Below are positions 7,656-16,868 of a DNA stretch of 44,124 bases, one piece after another. This DNA is from an uncultured Acidobacteriota bacterium (GTDB lineage: Bacteria; Acidobacteriota; JAAYUB01): contig CALAMB010000298.1 of assembly GCA_937925645.1 (NCBI GenBank), forward strand, positions 1 through 44,124, in the 5' to 3' direction. The position numbers and the translations under genes are program-made. Position 1 is the first letter of the stretch, and every line of letters starts with the position of its first letter. The notes under the pieces are model-generated. The model was not told where the DNA came from. It worked only from the letters and a program-made list of their open reading frames with translations, and ran no database searches.

Positions 7656-9050
7656 ATGGGGAAGCGGGAGATGAACGCCCGATCATTCCGCGCCCGGTGG
7701 TGGCGGCTGTGCCTCCTCGGCGGAGTGCTGGCGGCGGGGCTGCTGGCGGCGCCAACACCGGCGGCCCAGGTCGCGGAACCCATCGCGATCCTCATCGAGC
7801 ACCAGGTACAGCACCTGGAGCAGGCCTTCATCAACCGTGACCTGCACGCGATCCAGCTTATGCTGGACAAGGATTTCACGATCGCCGGCCAGCAGGGTGA
7901 AACGGCCCGGCTGGTGCTGCAGGCGGCTTTGGATCAACTGCATCAGCTCGAAGCCATTCGGGTAAAGGACATCCAGCCGCTGCCGTCGGGATACCGGGTG
8001 ACGGTCGACGTGCAGATGTACGGACTCGCCATGGAGCGGGATCTGAAGCTCTCCCCGTCATTCCGGATCCTGGAGCTGAACCTGTTCCAGGTGCAGTTCC
8101 ACATTGTGGTCAGTTGGGAACCCCTGATCGCCCCGCCGCCCCAGATCATCGCCGACCGTTTCCGCCTGGCCGCCAACCTGGTGCTCATCGAGAACGTGCG
8201 GGTCAACGGGGTGACCGGTTGCATGATTCTGGACACCGGCACCAGCACGCTGTTGCTGAACAGTCCGCGCCTCGAATCGCCCGCCACCCGATCGGCGGCC
8301 TATCATGGCGCTCTGGGCGGCGCCGGCGGGACCACCCGGGCGGTGAGGCGCCTCTGGGTCAGCGAATTCGAGTGGCAGGATCTCCGCCTCGGCCGGTTCG
8401 AAACCATCGGGATGGATCTGACCCATCTGGAAAAACAGCTCGGTTGTCCTCTCCTCGGAATCATCGGCTTCCGGACCATCCGGCGGTATGACCTGACCGT
8501 GGATTACGACCGGAAGGAAGTGACGCTCTGCCGGCTCGAGCCCGGCGGGGAGCGGGTCGACGCAAGGCGGTGTCCCGCCGAGGCCATCCGCATGCCGTTC
8601 GAGCTGGCCGGCCCGCTGCCCGTGATTCCGGTGACCGTCGGCGGGGAGACACTCCGCTTCGGCGTGGACACGGGCGCCACGGCGAACGTGATCGACCGGT
8701 CGGCGCACACCCGCCTCAGCCCCGCACATTACCGGGAGCTGGACCGAAGCTTCTACCTCGGCGTCGACAACCGGAGCCGGGCGGCGCGACGGATGCGGCT
8801 GCACCGGACCCGGGTCGGACCGGCGGACTTCGACGGCATGATCGCGGTGGTGGGAGACCTGTCCCATTTGCGCCACGATTTCGGGATCCGGCTCGACGGG
8901 CTGCTGGGATACGAGTTCCTGCGCCAGCGGCCCATGACCCTTAATTTCATCAAGCAGGAGTTGTGGATCGGCACCGGCCTGATGGCCAGCGACACCCGGT
9001 TGGCTCAACCGAACATCAAGTCACGGCTTCAGCCGATGGTGACGCGCTGA
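7656..9050 (+). CDS. Exported aspartic protease with two DTG motifs and an NTF2-like N-terminus
   Basis: This 464-residue protein has a signal peptide (LLGGVLAAGLLAAPTPAAQ). Residues about 40-135 look like an NTF2/DUF4440-type alpha-beta domain (LEQAFINRDLHAIQLMLDKD). Two retropepsin-like halves follow, each with a catalytic triplet: D193 in MILDTGTSTLLL and D338 in FGVDTGATANVID. Each half also carries a later hydrophobic-Gly motif (LLGIIGF and LDGLLGYEFL). Bacterial retropepsin-like proteases normally have one such half and dimerise; two in one chain give a pepsin-like bilobed layout. AGGAGG lies 5 nt before the ATG at 7656. It is convergent with the M74 gene, 16 bp away. Fold and active site are confident; substrate and maturation are unknown. 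Confidence 0.82.
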   Translation: MGKREMNARSFRARWWRLCLLGGVLAAGLLAAPTPAAQVAEPIAILIEHQVQHLEQAFINRDLHAIQLMLDKDFTIAGQQGETARLVLQAALDQLHQLEAIRVKDIQPLPSGYRVTVDVQMYGLAMERDLKLSPSFRILELNLFQVQFHIVVSWEPLIAPPPQIIADRFRLAANLVLIENVRVNGVTGCMILDTGTSTLLLNSPRLESPATRSAAYHGALGGAGGTTRAVRRLWVSEFEWQDLRLGRFETIGMDLTHLEKQLGCPLLGIIGFRTIRRYDLTVDYDRKEVTLCRLEPGGERVDARRCPAEAIRMPFELAGPLPVIPVTVGGETLRFGVDTGATANVIDRSAHTRLSPAHYRELDRSFYLGVDNRSRAARRMRLHRTRVGPADFDGMIAVVGDLSHLRHDFGIRLDGLLGYEFLRQRPMTLNFIKQELWIGTGLMASDTRLAQPNIKSRLQPMVTR

Positions 9051-9066
9051 GGCGCGCCCCCCGTCG

Positions 9067-10332
9067 TCACATGGCGAGTTCCGCTTTCAACTGGGTGAAT
9101 TCCTGGTAATACCAGAACAGGAGTTCCGACACCTGCGGATCCGGCCAAGGGAAGCCGGACGGTACGGGTTCGGCCAGCGCCGGCGGGAGGCCGCCGGGAT
9201 AGACGGCGGCCAGGCGGGTGAGCGTTTCGGACGCCAGCGGCGCCACGGGGTGGGGAGCCGGAGTCCAGTCGACGGCCGCCAGCTCGAGCGGGGTGGTGGG
9301 CGGCAGGCAGCGGTCCGTCAGTTGGACCGACTCCGGCAGGCGGGACACGCCGTCCCGGACCGGAATCCGGTACGTGCGGCCCGCGCGCAGCAGGGTGCCG
9401 CGCATGCCGTTGGCCGCCTGGATAGCGCGGACGGACACGCCGTACCGGCGGGCCAGGTGGCCCAGTGTCTGACCACTGCGGACCCGGTGGTTGACGTAGA
9501 CGACCGGCGGCTTGATTATGCCCTGCTCCAGCAAGGGTTTGTAGGCCCGGATACCCATCTCCTGGGCCCGGCGGTTGTAGAACCGCACATGGTAGTGGTT
9601 GCGGTGCTTGACCACGTGCCGGACCACCGATTGGCCTGTCCCGCGGGGAAATTGGAACACGCGGCGCAGCCAGTCCTTGTCTTCGCCGATGGAGACGGCG
9701 TAATCGTACAGGAGGCGCTGGATGCTGCGGTCCAGCAGAATGGTCTCGACGTCGGTGTGCACCACCAGCGCCCGGACCAGCGCCCAGTTGCGGGGCAGGT
9801 CGAGGTTGCGCGCCGTGCCGTTGGCGCGCCAGGCGCCCTGGCCCTTCTTGAAATAGAAGCCGAGGTCCACGTCGCGGCCGGCCTGGTGGGTCAGGTGGCG
9901 GTTGAGGCGGCCGCCGTCGTCCTCGCTGATGTCGCCGATGTAGAGCGGGTGCGAGTCCGGATACACGGTGTGGACGGCCCGGATGGCGGTTTCCACGAAG
10001 GCGACGGTCTCTTCGGTGCCCCACGATTCGTCCGGGTTGACCACGTCCCAGAGCGGGCCCGACGTCATCTGGCGGCCGTTCAGCAGGACGCCGCCGCTGG
10101 GGAAGCCGATGGAGACGGAACCGAGGGCGGTCACGTCCTCGGCGATGAGCCGGCGGAGCTGGTCGTCGCTTAAAAGGACCATGTCGGCGGGCGCCGGGAC
10201 GACGGCTGCGGGAGCGGGAGCCGCGATGGCGGGCGCCGGTGAAGTGACGGTGCTGTCGAGCAGGGCGGGGGGGAGGGTGTAGGCGGGCGAGAGCAGGCTC
10301 AGCAGAGTGATGACGAGTCGCCAACCGTTCAT
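9067..10332 (-). CDS. Periplasmic M74 (MepA-type) murein endopeptidase with LysM domain
   Basis: This 421-residue protein has a signal peptide and a Pro/Ala-rich linker (residues 20-50). Residues about 75-255 form the M74 LAS-metallopeptidase domain: H149 and D156 (HLTHQAGRDVD) match the zinc ligands of E. coli MepA, and HYH at 246-248 supplies the last histidine. A LysM domain (about 281-324: HRVRSGQTLGHLARRYG) would bind glycan strands. MepA cleaves D-alanyl-meso-diaminopimelate cross-links in peptidoglycan. The C-terminal ~95 residues are unassigned. A GGAGG lies 13 nt upstream of the ATG, which is rather far. The divergent FkbH-like gene starts 195 bp away across an AT-richer spacer. Confidence 0.85.
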   Translation of the reverse strand: MNGWRLVITLLSLLSPAYTLPPALLDSTVTSPAPAIAAPAPAAVVPAPADMVLLSDDQLRRLIAEDVTALGSVSIGFPSGGVLLNGRQMTSGPLWDVVNPDESWGTEETVAFVETAIRAVHTVYPDSHPLYIGDISEDDGGRLNRHLTHQAGRDVDLGFYFKKGQGAWRANGTARNLDLPRNWALVRALVVHTDVETILLDRSIQRLLYDYAVSIGEDKDWLRRVFQFPRGTGQSVVRHVVKHRNHYHVRFYNRRAQEMGIRAYKPLLEQGIIKPPVVYVNHRVRSGQTLGHLARRYGVSVRAIQAANGMRGTLLRAGRTYRIPVRDGVSRLPESVQLTDRCLPPTTPLELAAVDWTPAPHPVAPLASETLTRLAAVYPGGLPPALAEPVPSGFPWPDPQVSELLFWYYQEFTQLKAELAM

Positions 10333-10526
10333 GTCGCCGCGCCAGCCTCCAGTATTTAATAGATCATCGCAATGTGATGCTCGCGGAAAATTTTATGTGA
10401 GCTGGAGCCGGATGTCTAATGAAAAATTACCGGTGGTGCAATTATCTGCAATCCAGCCACTGGAAAATGTGTTGCTTGCGCGACCCGCTTTCTGGTATTC
10501 CGGACGCAGATGGTCCACCGGAGTGA

Positions 10527-12770
10527 ATGGGAGCGATGTCAGGGGACACGATCCGCGACGACACGGAATTGGTGATCAGCCGCTACCTGGTGACGGTGGA
10601 GGTGTCAGCCGGCGCCGTCTTCTGCGGGCACGCCGTCTTCGGGCGCCGCCGCCTGCTGGAGCGACGCCTGGCGCGTCTGCTCGGCCTCTTCCGGCAGCCG
10701 CGGGAACCCGCAACGGCCGTGGCCGAGTTCCTCAGCGAAGAGCCGCGGCTCGTGGCGGTGGCCGGCCTGCCAACGCGGCTGCACCAGATCATCCGGGATT
10801 TTGCGGCGGACGGATTTCTGGTGCCGGCCGATCAGGACGAGCCGGCCGCCGTCGCGGAGCGGCTCGGGTGCACCTATGGGCGCGACGCTGAAGAGGCGTT
10901 CGGGGTCGACGCCATCGAGGACGCGTTCATGCCGGTCCTGCCGAAACGGTTGGACCAGCCTGCGCCGGCGGGGGACGGCGAGCCGCTGGCCGTCCTGCTT
11001 CTGGGCTGGTGCGCGGTCCAGTCGCTGCGCCCGGTGCTGGCGGAGGAAGCCGCCGCCCGCGGGTTCCAGGCGACGGTCCACGTGGGATTCCCCGATGATC
11101 TCCATCTCATCGACGCGCTGGCGCCGGACGTGACGGTCCTGCAGTTGAGCCACCGCTTGATCCTGGCGCCGGTGCTGGACGGCTTGCACCTGCTGCCGCC
11201 GGAGGAACTCGCGTCCCGCGTCGACGGCGCCGTGGCCGCCATCCGGTCAGCCGTGGAGAAGGCCGCCGCGCACACCGGTTCCCGGCTCCTGCTGGTCCAG
11301 GGGATCGCCGCGCCCCAGGTATCGCCGTTCGGCGCGGCCGATTTCCGCCACGAGCCGGGTGTCGCCGATGTGATGTACCGGCTCAACCGGGCCGCCCGCG
11401 AGGCAACCTCGTGGCACGCCGACGCCCTGTTCGTGGACGAGGAGGCGATCGTCGCCGCCTACGGCAGGCGGTGGCTGATGGATGACCTGGTGTCCACGTT
11501 CAGTCACCACGGCCTGCTGGGCTATCCGCCCGGCGGCCCGGCGGACGACGCGCCGGACGATTCGCTGGAGCCAGCCGAACCGTCGGCGGCGGCGCCGGGT
11601 GCGGCAAGCCGAATCCGCTTCCACCGGTTGATGAGCGGCGCGTACCTGGACCTGTGCGAGGCCTGGCTCGGCCGGGGCGCGATCCGCTGCATCGTCACGG
11701 ACCTGGACGGGACGCTCTGGCCCGGCCGCATCGCCGACGAGGCGTTCGACTTCGTTGACGAGCGGTTGGTGGTCCCGCTCATGTACGGCCGGTACGCCGG
11801 GCTGCATCAGGCGCTGCAGGTGCTCCGCCGCCGCGGCATCGTTCTGGCCGCCGTTTCGAAAAACGATCCGGGCGTGCTGGCCAAGTGGCGGCCGGACCGC
11901 CTGCCGCTGGGCCTCGGCGTCCGCCCCGAGGAGCGGGGCCACCTGCTGCAGCCCGACGATTTCGTCGCCGTGCGCCTGTCGTGGGAGCCCAAGAGCGCGG
12001 TCATCCGCCGGCTGATGGACGAACTCGGGGTGACGCCGGGGCAGGTGGCGTTCATCGACGACCATCCCGTGGAGCGGGAGGCGGTGCGCCAGGCGATCCC
12101 CGGCGTGCTGGTGCTCGGCGATGACATGGCGCGGGTGCGGGAGGTCCTGCTCACCTCGCCCCGATTCCAGGTGCTCGACGTCAGCCCCGAGGCGCGGCGG
12201 CGCACCGAGACCACGCGCGCCCGGCTGGAGCGGGAGGCCGCGCGGGCGACCGCGCCCGACGCCGGCGCCTTCCTGAGCAGCCTGGAGGTGCGCTGCGTCG
12301 TGCGCGTGGAGCGGGACGCCTCGCGGGCGGGCCGAGTCAGCGAACTGCTCCGCCGGACCAACCAGTTCGCCACCACGGCGCGACGCCCCTCGGCGGCGGA
12401 GCTTGCGTCGCTGATGGGGCGGGACGGGGCGGCCGTGATCTCGCTCCACGTGCGGGACCGGTTCGCCGACTACGGGCTCGTGGGCGCCGCGGTGGTGGAA
12501 GGGACGGCGGTCACGGCGTTGGCTGTCTCCTGCCGCGTCATCGGCCTTGAAGTGGAGATCCCCCTCCTGCGCCGGGCGCTGGAGTCGGCCGGGCGGGATG
12601 GCGCGGCGGTGCGCGTGCTGTTCGCGCCCACGGAACGGAACCTGCCGGCGCGGCGGCTGTTCGTACTGCCTGGATTTTCGACCCTCGCGGACGGCTCCGG
12701 GTACTGCTACGATCTGGCGTGCCACACGCCGCCGGCCGATCCGACCCACCTCCGCGTCATCGAGGAATGA
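10527..12770 (+). CDS. FkbH-like HAD-IIIC protein with N-terminal SGNH-like and C-terminal acetyltransferase regions
   Basis: This is a 747-residue protein. The central region carries the four HAD motifs: DLDGT (D392, D394), VSKND, the lysine in WEPKSAV, and FIDDHPVER, in the FkbH/HAD-IIIC arrangement. A GNAT-like domain follows at about 585-720 (RTNQFATTARR; RDRFADYGLVGAAVV). Residues about 150-340 look like the SGNH/GDSL-like domain often fused before FkbH. Residues 15-95 are a helical region that may be a PqqD-like winged helix. FkbH proteins load glyceryl units from 1,3-bisphosphoglycerate onto acyl carrier proteins, usually inside polyketide or surface-glycan clusters. None of those partners is nearby. 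ATGs at 10527 and 10536 are both possible starts, each with a poorly spaced GGAG. Confidence 0.8.
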   Translation: MGAMSGDTIRDDTELVISRYLVTVEVSAGAVFCGHAVFGRRRLLERRLARLLGLFRQPREPATAVAEFLSEEPRLVAVAGLPTRLHQIIRDFAADGFLVPADQDEPAAVAERLGCTYGRDAEEAFGVDAIEDAFMPVLPKRLDQPAPAGDGEPLAVLLLGWCAVQSLRPVLAEEAAARGFQATVHVGFPDDLHLIDALAPDVTVLQLSHRLILAPVLDGLHLLPPEELASRVDGAVAAIRSAVEKAAAHTGSRLLLVQGIAAPQVSPFGAADFRHEPGVADVMYRLNRAAREATSWHADALFVDEEAIVAAYGRRWLMDDLVSTFSHHGLLGYPPGGPADDAPDDSLEPAEPSAAAPGAASRIRFHRLMSGAYLDLCEAWLGRGAIRCIVTDLDGTLWPGRIADEAFDFVDERLVVPLMYGRYAGLHQALQVLRRRGIVLAAVSKNDPGVLAKWRPDRLPLGLGVRPEERGHLLQPDDFVAVRLSWEPKSAVIRRLMDELGVTPGQVAFIDDHPVEREAVRQAIPGVLVLGDDMARVREVLLTSPRFQVLDVSPEARRRTETTRARLEREAARATAPDAGAFLSSLEVRCVVRVERDASRAGRVSELLRRTNQFATTARRPSAAELASLMGRDGAAVISLHVRDRFADYGLVGAAVVEGTAVTALAVSCRVIGLEVEIPLLRRALESAGRDGAAVRVLFAPTERNLPARRLFVLPGFSTLADGSGYCYDLACHTPPADPTHLRVIEE

Positions 12771-12912
12771 TCGAAATCGGAGACTCCATGGAGCGCGTCG
12801 CGAGTTCGATCCGGCCGGCGCGCCGCGATGGTGCGGCGCTTGTTCAACTGATATACTGGAAACCGCAACAGCAGGCGGACGGAGGGGTGGGGACGCACCC
12901 CGGGAGGTATCG

Positions 12913-14577
12913 ATGGCTGAAGATTCCGGCAAGCGGTTCGGCTGGCTCAAGTGGACGGGCATCGCGCTGGCCGCCGTCGTGGTGATTCTGGCGGCCCTGG
13001 TGCTGCTGGTGGACGTGAACCGGTTCAAACCGGAACTGGAACATGAGCTGGGCCGGGCGCTGGGGCGGGAAGTGACCCTCGGCCGGATCCACCTGGCCCT
13101 GCTGGCCGGCGGCCTGCGGGTCGATTCGATCGCCATCGCCGAAGACCCCGCGTTCGGACGGGAGTCTTTCGTCAAAGCCAAGAGCCTGTCCGTGACCATG
13201 GAACTGGTGCCCTTCATCAAGTCCCGGGCGCTGCGCGTGACCGAAATCCGCCTGGAGTCGCCCGAGATCCGTCTGATCCGCGGCAAGGGCGGCCGGTGGA
13301 ATTTTTCCAGTCTCGGTGCCACGACCGACGGACCGGCGGAGCCGCCGGCGTCCGCCGAGGGGAGCGGCGAAGCCCGGGCTGCGGTTGACCTGACAGTGCG
13401 CCAACTCGTGATCGCGGGCGGACGAGCCCGCGTGGTGCACGCCGACGCCGGCGGCCAGACGTTCCAGTACGAGGACGTCCACCTCGACGTGCGGGATTTC
13501 AGCCCCCGTTCCCAATCGCCGTTTGAATTGTCCGCCAAGCTGCCGGCCGACGGGAAGCTGGCGGTCAAGGGGCAGTTCGGCCCCCTCAACTCCGAGGATG
13601 TCGCCCGCACCCCGTTGCAGGCGGACGTTCAGGTGGATGATCTCGACGTCACCGCCTCCGGTTTCATGAATCCGGATGCCGGACTGGCCGGGGTGGTGGA
13701 TTACTCCGGAAAGGTATCGAGCGACGGCGCGACCATCCGCAGCCGGGGCGAGGTCCGGGTGGATCGCTTGCGGATCATGAAAGGCGCGCCGCCCGCCGGG
13801 CGTCCGGTGACGGTGGCGTACGCCCTGGTGACGGATCCGGCCGCCCGGACGGGCCGGCTGGAGGAGGCCGTCGTGACCGTGGGCGGCGCGGTCGCCCGGC
13901 TGGCCGGCACGTTGACTCCCGCGGGCGAATCCACGCAGGTGACCATGACGCTGCGCGGAGAGGAGATGCCGGCGGAAGACCTCATGGCGCTGCTGCCGGC
14001 GCTGGGCGTGGAACTCCCCAAGGGGGCGACCCTCCGAGGCGGAACTCTCGGCGCGGACCTGGCGGTGCAGGGGCCGGTGGAGGCCCTTGTGACCACAGGA
14101 ACCGTGGCGATGCGCGACACCCGCCTCACGGGATTCGATCTTGGCGCCGGCCTGTCGGCCGTGGCCGGGCTGATGGGAATCAAGACTGGTCAGGACACTC
14201 CCATCCAGCTGATGGGGGGCGACCTGAAAATGACGCCGGCGGGCATCGAGTTCGACCGCATCCGGCTGGTCATGTCGGAGATCGGCCAGCTCGACGGCGC
14301 CGGACGGATCGGCGCCGACAGCGCCCTCGATTTCCAGATGCGGGCGACTCTCGCCGAAAGCGCCATGGGTGGCATGAGTCAGTTGATGGGCTTGAAGCGA
14401 TCGGGGCCGGTGATCGTCCCGTTCCGGGTTCAGGGGACCACCCGACAGCCGGTGTTCATCCCGGAAGTTCAGGACATGGTCACCGAGGAGTTGAAGGATC
14501 TGGTCGGCGAGAAGACCGCCGGCCAGGTGGGCAGCTTCCTCGAGGGTGTATTCGGCCCCAAGAAGAAGAAGAAGTGA
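12913..14577 (+). CDS. AsmA-family protein
   Basis: This 554-residue protein has an N-terminal transmembrane anchor (about 11-35) followed by the typical AsmA opening (VDVNRFKPELEHELGRALGREVTLG), which folds as a lipid-groove beta structure. The C-terminal half holds the AsmA_2-like repeats (GTVAMRDTRLTGFDLGAGLSAVAGLMG) and ends in a poly-lysine tail. AsmA proteins sit in the inner membrane, span the periplasm and are linked to lipid transport and outer-membrane homeostasis, so this suggests a diderm cell. GGAGG lies 5 nt before the ATG. A TATACT -10-like box (12852-12857) has no clear -35. It is convergent with the next gene, 24 bp away. Confidence 0.88.
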   Translation: MAEDSGKRFGWLKWTGIALAAVVVILAALVLLVDVNRFKPELEHELGRALGREVTLGRIHLALLAGGLRVDSIAIAEDPAFGRESFVKAKSLSVTMELVPFIKSRALRVTEIRLESPEIRLIRGKGGRWNFSSLGATTDGPAEPPASAEGSGEARAAVDLTVRQLVIAGGRARVVHADAGGQTFQYEDVHLDVRDFSPRSQSPFELSAKLPADGKLAVKGQFGPLNSEDVARTPLQADVQVDDLDVTASGFMNPDAGLAGVVDYSGKVSSDGATIRSRGEVRVDRLRIMKGAPPAGRPVTVAYALVTDPAARTGRLEEAVVTVGGAVARLAGTLTPAGESTQVTMTLRGEEMPAEDLMALLPALGVELPKGATLRGGTLGADLAVQGPVEALVTTGTVAMRDTRLTGFDLGAGLSAVAGLMGIKTGQDTPIQLMGGDLKMTPAGIEFDRIRLVMSEIGQLDGAGRIGADSALDFQMRATLAESAMGGMSQLMGLKRSGPVIVPFRVQGTTRQPVFIPEVQDMVTEELKDLVGEKTAGQVGSFLEGVFGPKKKKK

Positions 14578-14601
14578 CGCCGTCCGGCGGTTGCCGCCGC
14601 G

Positions 14602-15993
14602 CTAGCGGCCCAGGAGCGCCGCGGCGCTGGCGGCCAGCTCGTCGGGCTCCAGGGGGCGGCGGTGCAACCGCACCCGGGCGATGGCGCCGTGGAAGAACTG
14701 GCTGCGACCGTTGTCCATGGCGCCGATCTGAGTGATCATGGCGGCACTGTCGTATTTGAAATTGCCCGCCAAACGGCCCTGGGCCACCCGCCGGCCGTCC
14801 ACCCACAGCTCCAGAATCTGCTCGTAGCTGCGGTGGACCGCGGTGAAGACGTGATATTCGTCAAGATTCAGTCCGGTTAGCGGCCAGACGACCTGGTACG
14901 TTTTTGGCAGGTCGCGCCGGAAAATCAGCTTGCCGGCGGCAACGGAGAAGCAGTACGGATCGTGGCCGCCCCGCTCGTCGCCCCGCCAGACCATCATGTG
15001 GTAGCCGCCGTCGGTGGCCGCGGACTCCGCCAGGCGCGCCACGACCTCGATGGTGGTGTCGCCGCGCAGGTCGAGCTCGCGGATCGCGTCGAGCAGCACC
15101 CAGTCACTCTGGCCGTTGAACATCAGCGCGCCGCCGCCGGGGGCGTCCTCGCGGACGGGCGCGCCGCGCACATCGGCGCGGATCCCGTAGGGACCAAGAT
15201 CCACGAAGCCGACGGCCCCCGACGGATCCGCCATCAGGTCCATCACCAGTCCCGCGGCGATGGCCGCGCCGGTGTCAGGCGGCGCCGACGCCGGCGTTTC
15301 CTGCGGCTCGGCATCCGGTGACCGATCCGGACCCGGCACGGGCACCGAGGGGAGCGGCGTCTCCGGCGACGCGGCGGGGGTGGCGGTCTGGTTCGCGGCC
15401 GGCTGGTCGGGTGGCGTCTCCTCCAGGACAAACGGCGGCCGGGATATCCCGAAGCTCCGCGATTCCGGTTCCGCGTCGCCGGCCAGGCACGGTAGGCGGT
15501 CGACGCCGGCGAGCACGGCGCGGACCAGCGTGTCGCTGTCCGGCCCCTCCAGGCCGGGCGTGGACATGGCGTTGGCGATGACGATGACTTGGCGCCGGCA
15601 CGCGATGGCGTAGGCGCGCAGCGCCGTGCGGGCGACGCCGCCGAGATCGCCCAGTTCGGCGGGTTGCATGCCGTTCATCGATTCCATGGCGTCGCGCACC
15701 TTGGCGCGCGCGTCCGCCGCGTCGCGGCAGAGACGGACGGTGATCGAGACGCCGCGGCGGCCCGGACCGGCCGGCCAGATCACGGAGTAGACCAGCTCGC
15801 CTTCCGCCTCGGTGCGGTCGCGCATCACCTCGGCGTCCGGCGCCACCGGTCCCAGACTGGCGGAGTCCGGGAAGAGCGCCCAGATCTCATCGTCCGGGCA
15901 GGTTGCGGACACGAGGCTCGCGAGGGCGAGCCACACGACGGCAGCCGTCAGCCGGATGCCGGAACGAATCGGGTTGCGGCGGTATGTGGTCAT
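14602..15993 (-). CDS. Exported protein with C-terminal LamG/concanavalin-like domain
   Basis: This 463-residue protein has a signal peptide (LTAAVVWLALASLVSATC). Residues about 30-170 form an unrecognised alpha-beta domain. A disordered Pro/Ala/Thr-rich linker at about 185-245 leads to a LamG/laminin-G-like jelly roll at about 280-455 (FNGQSDWVLLDAIRELDLRG, LELWVDGRRVAQG, HGAIARVRLHRRPLEPDE). Such domains bind sugars or act as structural modules on secreted proteins. AGAGG lies 7 nt before the ATG. A sigma70-like promoter is at 16029-16058. No enzymatic motif was seen; the role of the N-terminal domain is unknown. Confidence 0.75.
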   Translation of the reverse strand: MTTYRRNPIRSGIRLTAAVVWLALASLVSATCPDDEIWALFPDSASLGPVAPDAEVMRDRTEAEGELVYSVIWPAGPGRRGVSITVRLCRDAADARAKVRDAMESMNGMQPAELGDLGGVARTALRAYAIACRRQVIVIANAMSTPGLEGPDSDTLVRAVLAGVDRLPCLAGDAEPESRSFGISRPPFVLEETPPDQPAANQTATPAASPETPLPSVPVPGPDRSPDAEPQETPASAPPDTGAAIAAGLVMDLMADPSGAVGFVDLGPYGIRADVRGAPVREDAPGGGALMFNGQSDWVLLDAIRELDLRGDTTIEVVARLAESAATDGGYHMMVWRGDERGGHDPYCFSVAAGKLIFRRDLPKTYQVVWPLTGLNLDEYHVFTAVHRSYEQILELWVDGRRVAQGRLAGNFKYDSAAMITQIGAMDNGRSQFFHGAIARVRLHRRPLEPDELAASAAALLGR

Positions 15994-16028
15994 GTTGAAT
16001 CCTCTGAGGCGTAACGTATCGTGATAGA

Positions 16029-16058
16029 ACTGTACCGCAGGCGACCGACCGGCGTCAA
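16029..16058 (-). promoter_or_regulatory. sigma70-like promoter of the LamG-domain gene
   Basis: On the minus strand, TTGACG (16058-16053), 18 nt and TACAGT (16034-16029) predict a start near 16022 and a leader of about 29 nt to the ATG at 15993. Confidence 0.55.
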
Positions 16059-16097
16059 GACGGCCGAGGAACTACCGGTGTCTCCCGCCAGATGAGC

Positions 16098-16862
16098 TCA
16101 GCGCAACAGGTAGACGACGGCCACCGCCACGCCGATGATGACCACCGCCGCGCGCAGCGCGGCAGGCCGGAGACGGCCGGCCAGCCGGCCGCCTGCGGCG
16201 CCGCCCAGCAGCGCGCCGCCCGCCATGACCAGCGCCGCCGTCCAGACGACCTGGCCCGAGAACAGGAAGTACACCGCCGCCGCGACATTGGTGGCGAGGG
16301 CGATCGCCTGCTTCAGCGCGTTGAGCCGGGTCAGGGAGTCGTGGAGCATCAGGCCCAGCACGGCCAGCACGATCACGCTCAAGCCCGCGCCGAAATAGCC
16401 GCCATACACGGCGGCCCCCGCCACGGAGAGCGCCGTCACGACACGTGCGGCGCCCGTTTCCGGCGACGGTCCGCCCCGGCGCGCCAGCCAGGTCCGCACC
16501 GGCCCCTGGACCGCCAGCAGGCCGGAGGCCAGCAGGATGAGGTACGGGACGAGGGCGCCGAACAGCAGCTCACCGGACAGGAGCAGCAGCAGACCGCCCA
16601 CAATCCCGCCGGCGACACCGGCGGGGATCAGCAGCCACAGGCGATCCCCTTGGCCCCGCAGGTCGCTCCGCTGCGCCAGCGTCGCCCCGAGGTACCCCGG
16701 GCAGAGTGCCACCGTATTGGTCACGTTGGCGGCGACGGCCGGCAATCCGATGGCCAGCAGGGTGGGGAAGGTGATCAGGGTGCCGCCGCCGGCCAGCGCG
16801 TTTACGGCGCCGGCGGCGAAGGCGGCCACAAAGATGACGACGTGCTCCAGACCGGCGGGCAT
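16098..16862 (-). CDS. TauE/SafE-family sulfite exporter-like permease
   Basis: This 254-residue protein has eight hydrophobic segments and the family's N-terminal signature ([25 protein letters not shown], residues about 17-41) with its repeat-like second half ([19 protein letters not shown]). TauE/SafE permeases export sulfite, sulfoacetate or other small organic sulfonates and anions. The specificity cannot be told here because no sulfur-metabolism gene is nearby. It starts 6 nt after the upstream small gene ends, so the two form an operon. The ribosome-binding site inside that gene is weak, which suggests translational coupling. Confidence 0.88.
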   Translation of the reverse strand: MPAGLEHVVIFVAAFAAGAVNALAGGGTLITFPTLLAIGLPAVAANVTNTVALCPGYLGATLAQRSDLRGQGDRLWLLIPAGVAGGIVGGLLLLLSGELLFGALVPYLILLASGLLAVQGPVRTWLARRGGPSPETGAARVVTALSVAGAAVYGGYFGAGLSVIVLAVLGLMLHDSLTRLNALKQAIALATNVAAAVYFLFSGQVVWTAALVMAGGALLGGAAGGRLAGRLRPAALRAAVVIIGVAVAVVYLLR

Positions 16863-16868
16863 CGGCGG

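Noticed and set aside
11247..13610. A long minus-strand open frame across the FkbH-like and AsmA genes.
   Set aside because: Both genes on the plus strand carry clear catalytic or family motifs and good starts; the minus frame has none.
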